A DNA stretch of 14,639 nt from Actinomycetes bacterium. GTDB lineage: Bacteria; Actinomycetota; Actinomycetes; S36-B12; UBA5976. How positions within the stretch are numbered: the first letter of the stretch is position 1; every line of letters begins with the position of its first letter. Shown here in pieces: positions 5,936-14,639 of this stretch. The DNA lies in assembly GCA_021784375.1 (NCBI GenBank), contig JAJXSV010000032.1:1-14639 (forward strand). Reading direction: 5' to 3'. Below the pieces are notes generated by a model. It was not told the DNA's origin and searched no databases. It worked only from the letters and a program-made list of their open reading frames with translations. The translations under genes and the position numbers were made by a program.

Positions 5936-8900
5936 ATGTCGTTCACCCATCTCCATGTGGCGTCCGGCTTCTCCCTCCGGCACGGGGCGGACACGCCGCA
6001 AGCCATCGTCGAAGCCGCTGCCGCACTCGGACAGCCCGCGGTCGCACTCACCGACCGCGACTCCATGGCCGGGGCCGTGCGCTTCGTCGCCGCCTGCCGT
6101 GACGCCGGCATCGGCGCCGTCGTCGGCGTCGACCTGCCGCTGGCCACCCGCTCCTCCGAGTTGTCGCTGCCCCCGTTCTCCCCGCCGGCACCCACGATCA
6201 CGCCCGTGCGTGGTGGGGTCGTGCGCGACCACGGGCTGCGGCGCGTGGTGGTGCTGGCGCGAGGTCGTGGGGGATGGGCCGCACTGTGCCGTCTCACGTC
6301 CGCCCTGCATGAGCTGGGCGAGGAGAGGGGCTTGCCCGTCACCGTGTTCGCGCGCATCAACGCGCTCCTGCGCGATGGTGGCATCACCGTGCTGCTGGGC
6401 CCGCAGTCGGATGTCGGTGCGGCCCTGGCCGCACGTCGCCCGGATGTGGCGCGGGCCCTGCTCGCGCAGTGGCAGGCCGCGGGCTGCGAGGTCGTGATCG
6501 AACTGGTGTCACACCGCAGCCGAGATCCGCGGATCGCTGCCACCGACATCAACGGCGCACCCCAGCGCGGCCAGGCCCACTCGACAGCCCTGGCCGCGCG
6601 CATGTGGCAGTTCGCCGCTGATGAGCGCGTGCCTGCGGTGCTCACGAACGCGGTGCGTCACGTCGAGCAGGGGGGAGCGCGCACGGTCGATGTGCTGGAC
6701 GCGGTCCGTCGCCTGGTACCGCTCGATGCCCGGCACCTCGATCGCTCGAATGCCGAGGGCTACCTCAAGTCCACGGAGGAGATGTGGCAGATCGCCGAGG
6801 AGATCGCCGACGCGGCCGGCGGGGACGCACACGGCTTCGCGAGCCACAGTGCGGCCCGTCACCTCCTCGACACCAGCGAGGCGCTCGCCGCACGCTGCGT
6901 GCTCGATCCGGTGGCGCACGCGGGACTCGGCGAGATCCACCTGCCCGAGCTCGATGTCATCATGGGACGGGTCTCGGCGGAGGCGTTGGACACCGCGTGG
7001 GACCGTCCGCTGGAGCTGCACCGCGCCTCGGCCGAGCTGGCCGTGGAGGCGGCGGCTGCCGATGCCGTGCTGCGGGCACGGTGCGAGGAAGCCCTGCTGC
7101 GCAAGGGCCCCCCAGCCGACGGGCCGCGCATGCGGGCACGCCTCGAGGACGAACTGGCCACCATCGCCAAGCTCGGCTTCGCCACCTACTTCCTCACCGT
7201 CGGTGTCGTCGTGCGCGACATCCGCACCGCTGGCATCCGGGTGGCTGCGCGCGGCTCCGGTGCGGGCTCGTTCGTGAACCACCTGCTCGGCATCGCGTTG
7301 ATCAACCCGCTCGAGCACGACCTCATCATGGAGCGATTCCTCACACCGCTGCGGCGTGCGCTCCCGGACATCGACATCGACGTCGAGTCGGCCCGCAGGC
7401 TCGAGGCCTACGACCTCATCTTCGCCCGTTTCGGATCGGCACGGGTTGCCAGCGTCTCCATGATGGAGACCTATCGGGTGCGCCATGCCATCCGTGACGT
7501 CGGAGCCGCGCTGGGCCTGCCCCACGATGAGATCGACGTGTTCGCCAAGGCCTTCCCGCACATCCGCGCCAGCAGTGCGCGTGACGCCCTGCGCGAGCTC
7601 CCGGAGCTGCGCCGCACCGGCATCGGCAGGATGGCGGCTGCCGGCACGCTCGACGAGCTGCTCACGCTCATCGAGGGCATCGATCGCCTGCCGCGGAACA
7701 TCGCCCTGCACCCGTGCGGCGTGCTCCTCTCCGACGCCACCCTGCGCGACCGCACACCCATCCAGGCGAGCGCCGGTGACTACCCGATGAGCCAGTTCGA
7801 CAAGGACGATGTCGAGACCATGGGCCTGCTCAAGCTCGACGTCCTCGGCATCCGCATGCAGTCGGCGATGGCGCACGCCGTCGACGAGATCGCGCGCACC
7901 ACCGGAGAGGTCGTGGAACTCGATGGGATCCCCTTCGACGATCCCGCCACCTACGAGCTCATCCGCAGCACGCGCACCCTCGGTTGCTTCCAGATCGAGT
8001 CCCCGGGCCAGCGCGAACTCGTCGGCAAGTTCGCGCCCGAGAACTTCCACGACATCATCGTCGACATCTCGCTGTTCCGTCCCGGTCCCGTGAAGTCCGA
8101 CATGATCGTGCCCTTCCTGCGCGCCCGTCAGGGCTGGTCGATGCCGGTGTACCTGCACCCCGATCTGCGCCCCGCGTTGCAGGAGACCTGTGGTGTCGTG
8201 GTGTTCCACGAGCAGATCATCCGCATGATCGCGGTGTTCACCGGGGTCTCGCTCGCGGAGGCCGACGAGATCCGCCGCTCCCTGGGGGCCTTCGACAAGC
8301 AGCCGAGGGTGCGCGCCTGGTTCTACCCTGCCGCGCTCAGGCGCGGATACGAACTGGAGATCGTCGAAGCCGTGTGGGAGGTGCTGCGATCCTTCGCCTC
8401 CTTCGGCTTCTGCAAGGCGCATGCCGCGGCCTTCGCCGTCCCCACTTACCAGTCGGCCTGGCTCAAGGCGCACCATGCGGCAGCCTTCTACGCCGGCGTC
8501 CTCACCCATGATCCGGGCATGTACCCCAAGCGCTTGATCCTCGACGACGCCCGCAACTTCGGCATCCCCATCCTGGGCCTCGACATCAATCGCAGCCGGG
8601 CCGAGTTCATCGTCGACCGCAGCGATGACGGCGGGATCGGCGTCCGCATCGCGCTGTCGCAGGTGAAGGGCATCGACGAGGCGAGTGTCGAGGCCATCGT
8701 GCAGGGGCAGCCCTTCCGCAGCCTCTCCGACTTCTGGCAGCGCACGCGCACGCCGCGTCCTGTCGTCGAGAACCTCGTGCTGGCGGGTGGGTTCGATGCG
8801 GTGCACGGTGTGCCGTCGCATCCGCGCCGCAACGGCGTGAACCGGAGGGACCTCCTGCTGCATGTGGCCGACCTCGACCGCTGGCAGGACCGACGGGTGG

Positions 8901-9649
8901 CCGTCGACCAGCTCGCGCTCGACTGCGGTCCGGCCGACGTGCCGTTGCGCGCCGGCCTGCCCGACATGGACTCATCCGAACGCGTGCGGGCCGAGCTCGA
9001 CGTGCTCGGGCTCGACGTGTCCCGGCACGTCGTCGACTTCTATGCGCCGTTGCTCGATGCCATCGGCATCACGCGGTCCCGCGACATGCTGAGGACGCGC
9101 TCGCGGCAGGAGGTGCTCATCGCGGGGGTGAAGGTGGCAACGCAGACGCCACCGATCCGCAGCGGACGACGGGTCGTGTTCCTCACCCTCGATGACGCCA
9201 CGGGTCCGGTCGATGCCGCCTTCTTCGAGGATGCGCAGGGCCCCTACGCGTCGACCCTGTTCCATTCCTGGCTGCTCCTCGTACGCGGCACCGTGCGGCG
9301 AGCCGGACCGAAGGGCGTCTCCATCACCGCCAACGGATGCTGGGACCTGACGGAGGTGCGGCGACGGTGGTTGGCCGGTGGCACCGAGGCGGTGCGGGAG
9401 TTCATGGATGAGGTGCCGTGGTTCGAGGACGACGACACCATGGTGGAGGGCGCCGCCGCCTCACGCTCATCACGGCCGGTGATGGTGCGGACCGGTGGCA
9501 TGTCGCAGCGCGGTTCGCAGCGGGTGCTCGTGCACCCCAGTGGTTTCCGGCAGTCGCCGTGGGCGGACCTCAAGCCGGCCGGTGAGGACGTGGGCAGCGG
9601 GGCCCCCGGCAAGCTCTGGCACTCCAGCCCCGGGAGCTCGGGTTGGTGA
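5936..9649 (+). CDS. dnaE2: Error-prone DNA polymerase DnaE2 (ImuC)
   Basis: A 1237-residue C-family DNA polymerase. An N-terminal PHP domain begins FTHLHVASGFSLRHGADTPQ, with TDRDS near residue 40 where many PHP domains have TDHD. The polymerase core carries PDIDIDVESARRLE with catalytic aspartates among 478, 480 and 482, and KLDVLG with the third aspartate at 635. A helix-hairpin-helix and OB-fold-like region follow (VKVATQTPPIRSGRRVVFLT near 1065). The C-terminus ends KLWHSSPGSSGW, a tail I associate with DnaE2 rather than replicative DnaE1. DnaE2 performs damage-induced translesion synthesis and mutagenesis, normally with ImuA' and ImuB. Length is somewhat above the ~1,080-1,100 residues I recall for the family, because of extra sequence between the PHP and palm regions. 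GAGG lies 4 nt before the ATG. Repression by LexA is expected from the box at 5510. imuA' and imuB are not nearby. Confidence 0.95.
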   Translation: MSFTHLHVASGFSLRHGADTPQAIVEAAAALGQPAVALTDRDSMAGAVRFVAACRDAGIGAVVGVDLPLATRSSELSLPPFSPPAPTITPVRGGVVRDHGLRRVVVLARGRGGWAALCRLTSALHELGEERGLPVTVFARINALLRDGGITVLLGPQSDVGAALAARRPDVARALLAQWQAAGCEVVIELVSHRSRDPRIAATDINGAPQRGQAHSTALAARMWQFAADERVPAVLTNAVRHVEQGGARTVDVLDAVRRLVPLDARHLDRSNAEGYLKSTEEMWQIAEEIADAAGGDAHGFASHSAARHLLDTSEALAARCVLDPVAHAGLGEIHLPELDVIMGRVSAEALDTAWDRPLELHRASAELAVEAAAADAVLRARCEEALLRKGPPADGPRMRARLEDELATIAKLGFATYFLTVGVVVRDIRTAGIRVAARGSGAGSFVNHLLGIALINPLEHDLIMERFLTPLRRALPDIDIDVESARRLEAYDLIFARFGSARVASVSMMETYRVRHAIRDVGAALGLPHDEIDVFAKAFPHIRASSARDALRELPELRRTGIGRMAAAGTLDELLTLIEGIDRLPRNIALHPCGVLLSDATLRDRTPIQASAGDYPMSQFDKDDVETMGLLKLDVLGIRMQSAMAHAVDEIARTTGEVVELDGIPFDDPATYELIRSTRTLGCFQIESPGQRELVGKFAPENFHDIIVDISLFRPGPVKSDMIVPFLRARQGWSMPVYLHPDLRPALQETCGVVVFHEQIIRMIAVFTGVSLAEADEIRRSLGAFDKQPRVRAWFYPAALRRGYELEIVEAVWEVLRSFASFGFCKAHAAAFAVPTYQSAWLKAHHAAAFYAGVLTHDPGMYPKRLILDDARNFGIPILGLDINRSRAEFIVDRSDDGGIGVRIALSQVKGIDEASVEAIVQGQPFRSLSDFWQRTRTPRPVVENLVLAGGFDAVHGVPSHPRRNGVNRRDLLLHVADLDRWQDRRVAVDQLALDCGPADVPLRAGLPDMDSSERVRAELDVLGLDVSRHVVDFYAPLLDAIGITRSRDMLRTRSRQEVLIAGVKVATQTPPIRSGRRVVFLTLDDATGPVDAAFFEDAQGPYASTLFHSWLLLVRGTVRRAGPKGVSITANGCWDLTEVRRRWLAGGTEAVREFMDEVPWFEDDDTMVEGAAASRSSRPVMVRTGGMSQRGSQRVLVHPSGFRQSPWADLKPAGEDVGSGAPGKLWHSSPGSSGW

Positions 9650-9715
9650 GTCGGCGTCGCCATGGCGCACACGACGGTCACGGCGCCGCAGTGCCGCAGG
9701 CGCGAGGATGGGCCC

Positions 9716-10945
<1,230 letters not shown>

Positions 10946-11012
10946 TCGCGGGCGGGTTTTCGCGTTCCTTTCGAGTTTCTTGGAAGTGTTACCTGACGAT
11001 GACAAAGCCGCT

Positions 11013-11041
11013 TTCGGAATTCCCGACAGTGCGCTTATCGT
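11013..11041 (+). promoter_or_regulatory. Candidate promoter of the DUF3040 gene
   Basis: TTCGGA (11013-11018) and TATCGT (11036-11041) are separated by 17 bp and would start transcription near 11048, just before the AGGAGG ribosome site. The 117-bp gap after dinB makes an independent promoter reasonable. The match is moderate. Confidence 0.35.
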
Positions 11042-11062
11042 TGATGCCGTAGGAGGTGCCAG

Positions 11063-11431
11063 ATGCCACTGTCAGAACACGAGCAGAAGATGCTCGAACA
11101 AATGGAGCGCGCCCTCTACGAGGAGGATCCGCGCTTCGCGGCTGCCATTCGTGACACTCCCGCGCCCGCCAGTCGTGCGCGCCGCGGTGCCGGGCTCGGG
11201 GTTCTCGTTGCCGCGCTCGGTGTTGTCGCGATGGTGAGCGGCTTGGTGATGAACCTGCCGATCATCAGCATCCTCGGCTTCATCGCGGTGGTGGGCGGTA
11301 CGTACATCGCCGTTCGCGGTGTCGCCACCGAGGGTCGTGCCGCCAAGGGCCCACGCGCTGCCAAGCCGAGCGGGTTCCTGAAGAGTGCCGAGGACCGCTT
11401 CCGCGACCGCCGCGACGGCAATCACGCCTGA
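11063..11431 (+). CDS. DUF3040 family membrane protein
   Basis: A 122-residue protein with the DUF3040 signature PLSEHEQKMLEQMERALYEEDPRFA at the N-terminus (shown in parts: PLSEHEQ, LEQMERAL, DPRFA). Two adjacent hydrophobic helices lie at about residues 45-62 and 67-85, followed by a basic, Lys/Arg/Ala-rich tail. The family is almost confined to actinobacteria and often sits between dinB and mraZ near the division and cell-wall cluster; its function is unknown. Both ends are probably cytoplasmic, with a helical hairpin in the membrane (inference). A strong AGGAGG ends 6 nt before the ATG. The gene ends at a hairpin terminator shared with convergent rpsT. mraZ is not the next gene here. Confidence 0.92.
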   Translation: MPLSEHEQKMLEQMERALYEEDPRFAAAIRDTPAPASRARRGAGLGVLVAALGVVAMVSGLVMNLPIISILGFIAVVGGTYIAVRGVATEGRAAKGPRAAKPSGFLKSAEDRFRDRRDGNHA

Positions 11432-11469
11432 GTAGGTCGCATCCCGGTGACGTCAGCCGGGAACGACAA

Positions 11470-11497
11470 AGCGCCGGACCCCGAGGAGTCCGGCGCT
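11470..11497. terminator. Bidirectional intrinsic terminator between DUF3040 and rpsT
   Basis: A perfect 10-bp stem, AGCGCCGGAC paired with GTCCGGCGCT, closes an 8-nt loop between the convergent stops at 11431 and 11523. On the minus strand the stem is followed by a T-containing tract (TTTGTCGTT) and should end the rpsT message. On the plus strand the following TGCTTGCTGTCT is weaker, so termination of the DUF3040 message is less certain. Confidence 0.85.
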
Positions 11498-11522
11498 GCT
11501 TGCTGTCTGGGGCGCGCTGTGC

Positions 11523-11783
11523 CTAGAGCGACGCGGCGTGCTTGGCCAGCGCTGACTTGCGGTTCGCGGCCTGGTTGGTGTGGATGACGCCCTTGCTCAC
11601 GGCCTTGTCGAGCAGCCGAGCGGCCTTCGCCGAGGCGGCCTGGGCGGTGGCGGCGTCGCCAGCTGCGATGGCCTCGCGGGCCTGACGCACGGCGGTCTTC
11701 AGCGCCGACTTGACCGACTTGTTGCGCAGGCGCGCAGCCTCGTTGGTGCGATTGCGCTTGATCTGGGACTTGATGTTTGCCAC
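11523..11783 (-). CDS. rpsT: Ribosomal protein bS20
   Basis: An 86-residue very basic, alanine-rich helical protein starting [20 protein letters not shown] and continuing with KSALKTAVR, then [19 protein letters not shown] near the C-terminus. This is the full S20 pattern. S20 binds 16S rRNA early in 30S assembly as a long helical hairpin. GTG at 11783 is the start: GAAGGAG (complement of 11790-11796) lies 6 nt upstream and residue 2 onward matches the family exactly. The longer reading from 11960 is rejected. The gene is divergent from lepA, a neighbour arrangement common in actinobacteria, and ends at a strong hairpin terminator. A small stem-loop lies directly before the ribosome site and may affect translation. 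Confidence 0.97.
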   Translation of the reverse strand: MANIKSQIKRNRTNEAARLRNKSVKSALKTAVRQAREAIAAGDAATAQAASAKAARLLDKAVSKGVIHTNQAANRKSALAKHAASL

Positions 11784-11796
11784 GTGATTCTCCTTC

Positions 11797-11811
11797 GGGT
11801 GCCTTGCACCC
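11797..11811 (-). promoter_or_regulatory. Stem-loop adjoining the rpsT ribosome binding site
   Basis: On the minus strand GGGTGC-AAG-GCACCC is a perfect 6-bp stem with a 3-nt loop, ending right at the GAAGGAG ribosome site. It would be in the rpsT leader if transcription starts near 11827. S20 is known to control its own synthesis at the translational level in E. coli; a similar role here is only a guess. Confidence 0.4.
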
Positions 11812-11833
11812 GTACCGGGCGAATGACGCGCAG

Positions 11834-11839
11834 AGAATA
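11834..11839 (-). promoter_or_regulatory. Candidate -10 box of rpsT
   Basis: TATTCT (complement of 11834-11839) would place the transcript start near 11827 and give a leader of about 44 nt. The best -35-like hexamer, TTAGGC, is 19 bp away, so the assignment is weak. Confidence 0.3.
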
Positions 11840-11899
11840 CCCCGAAGGGTCGGGAGCGGCCTAATCCGTGGATCGGCGCAGTGCCCGGTGCGGCAGTTC

Positions 11900-11921
11900 C
11901 CCACCCGCGCGTGCGGGCGGG
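11900..11921. repeat. GC-rich inverted repeat in the rpsT-lepA divergent region
   Basis: CCCACCCGC and GCGGGCGGG pair along 9 bp with one mismatch around a 4-nt GCGT loop. It lies in the 216-bp gap between rpsT and lepA, about 80 bp before the lepA start and upstream of the probable rpsT promoter. It may be a lepA leader hairpin or an operator. No T-tract follows on either strand. Confidence 0.4.
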
Positions 11922-11999
11922 CTGGGCGCCGGATATGGGACGATAGACGTTCGCACGCACCAGCCGGCCGTTCGCGGCCGACCGACGACGAGGACTTCA

Positions 12000-13868
<1,869 letters not shown>

Positions 13869-13877
13869 GGTCAGTCG

Positions 13878-14639
13878 ATGGGCATGCGTTCATCGGTTGC
13901 CGATCTCGTTCCGCGGAACGATGTCGAGCGCATCATGGCCGCGAGCTGGTTCGTGAACACGATGGGCAACGGCCTGTTCAGCGTCACATCTGCCCTGTTC
14001 TTCACCCGCATCGTCGGCATCGCGCCCATCAGGCTCGGGTTCGCGTTCTCCGTGGCGGCGATCGTCGGCCTGGCCACCACGCTGCCGATGGGGCAGCTCA
14101 CCGATCGCGTGAGCCCGAAGCGTGTGAACATCTGGTTGTCGGTCGCATCCTCGTTCGGCATGTTCCTGTACGCCCTGTCCACGACCTACCTCTGGTTCTT
14201 CTGCGTGGCCATGCTCCTCGCTGTGACCGATCAGGGCGGCCGAGCAGCGCGCAATGTCCTGATGGCGCGAGTCGGCGGTCCGGATGGGCGCATCCGCATC
14301 CGGGCCTACATCCGCGCCATCACCAATCTCGGGATCGGGATCGGGTCGCTGATCGGCGGGCTGGCACTGGCCGTTGACAACGCCGGCTTCTACCGGGCGC
14401 TGATCATGGCCAACGCGGCCTCGACGCTCATCGCCGCGATCCTCATGCGCGGCCTGCCGGACATCGCACCGGTCCGGGCTGCGGTCCGGCCGCGGCGGAC
14501 TGAGGCGTTGCGCGATCACACCTACGTCGTGCTCGCGCTCCTGAACATGGTGGCCTCGATGCACTACATGCTGCTGGAACTCATCGTCCCGCTCTGGATC
14601 GTGAACCACACGAGTGCCCCCCGCTGGGTCGCCGCAGGC
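13878..14639 (+). CDS. MFS transporter, 5' part only
   Basis: The first 254 residues of a membrane transporter that runs off the right edge. About six hydrophobic helices can be followed, beginning IMAASWFVNTMGNGLFSVTS. After helix 2 comes a motif A version GQLTDRVSPKR (from residue 72), with S-P where the consensus has G-R. RNVLMARVG near 130 and the glycine-rich GIGIGSLIGGLAL near 155-167 fit the second half of the N-terminal domain. The overall look is that of a 12-helix exporter-type MFS protein; the substrate is unknown. It starts 9 nt after the lepA stop with only a weak AGGG 7 nt before the ATG, so readthrough from lepA is likely. It shows no close resemblance to the DHA2 pump at the other end of the window. 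Confidence 0.88.
   Translation, partial: MGMRSSVADLVPRNDVERIMAASWFVNTMGNGLFSVTSALFFTRIVGIAPIRLGFAFSVAAIVGLATTLPMGQLTDRVSPKRVNIWLSVASSFGMFLYALSTTYLWFFCVAMLLAVTDQGGRAARNVLMARVGGPDGRIRIRAYIRAITNLGIGIGSLIGGLALAVDNAGFYRALIMANAASTLIAAILMRGLPDIAPVRAAVRPRRTEALRDHTYVVLALLNMVASMHYMLLELIVPLWIVNHTSAPRWVAAG

Noticed and set aside
6509..8863. 784-codon open frame on the minus strand
   Set aside because: It is the antisense shadow of dnaE2 in high-GC DNA. The translation shows no domain and is rich in G, E, H and D, as expected from reversed GC-rich codons.
9662..9715. Longer DinB start at ATG 9662
   Set aside because: No ribosome site before it, and the extra 18 residues have no family support. GTG 9716 has GAGGA at good spacing.
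10946..11062. A second LexA box near dinB or DUF3040
   Set aside because: Several GTTCGA half-sites occur in the window, but no second TCGAAC-N4-GTTCGA pair was found.
11868..11999. Longer LepA start at ATG 11868
   Set aside because: The added 44 residues are low-complexity and cover the intergenic hairpin. GTG 12000 has GAGGA and the family N-terminus.
13890..14609. 239-codon minus-strand frame at the right end
   Set aside because: Antisense to the partial MFS gene, whose plus-strand frame has clear helices and a motif A. The minus frame is low-complexity and His/Asp/Arg-rich.

Overview
The window is high-GC DNA with dense, GTG/ATG-started genes, short intergenic gaps and actinobacterial signatures: a TCGAAC-N4-GTTCGA LexA box, DUF3040 and DUF6504 proteins, a DnaE2-type polymerase, and a probable leaderless small gene. 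It looks like an ordinary chromosomal segment of an Actinomycetota member. No species can be named from the sequence alone. I see no insertion sequence, tRNA, rRNA, CRISPR array or prophage gene.

Left part (1-5449). A truncated YbaK/EbsC-type aminoacyl-tRNA deacylase gene (minus) is divergent from a 14-TM DHA2-type drug efflux transporter (plus). That transporter converges, with only 4 bp between stop codons, on a minus-strand molybdate operon read as regulator (HTH + TOBE/Mop), modA, modB. The junctions are a 4-nt ATGA overlap and a 2-nt gap. No modC ATPase gene is present. Divergent from the operon are a probable leaderless 44-residue protein with a CC motif and a membrane-bound diguanylate cyclase with intact GGDEF and RxxD sites. 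The divergent promoter region carries a 20-bp repeat duplicated with a 31-bp period, which is a good operator candidate.

Centre (5450-10945). An SOS mutagenesis cassette: a TTGACA-type promoter followed at once by a perfect LexA palindrome, then a DUF6504 protein, DnaE2 (error-prone C-family polymerase) and a catalytically intact DinB/Pol IV. All are on the plus strand with gaps of 6 and 66 nt. imuA' and imuB, the usual partners of DnaE2, are not in the window. A Y-family polymerase with its catalytic residues and a clamp-binding motif sits where one might expect ImuB.

Right part (10946-14639). A DUF3040 membrane protein follows dinB, as in many actinobacteria, but the mraZ/dcw genes that often come next are absent. 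Then come a strong hairpin terminator usable on both strands, rpsT (ribosomal protein S20, minus), the divergent lepA (EF4, plus) and the 5' part of a second MFS transporter 9 nt after lepA, running off the window.

The most interesting items are the SOS cassette with DinB in place of ImuA'/ImuB, the tandem operator-like repeats in front of the molybdate regulator, the two-cysteine N-terminal module on ModA, and the leaderless small protein. I do not see a clearly unprecedented multi-gene system.
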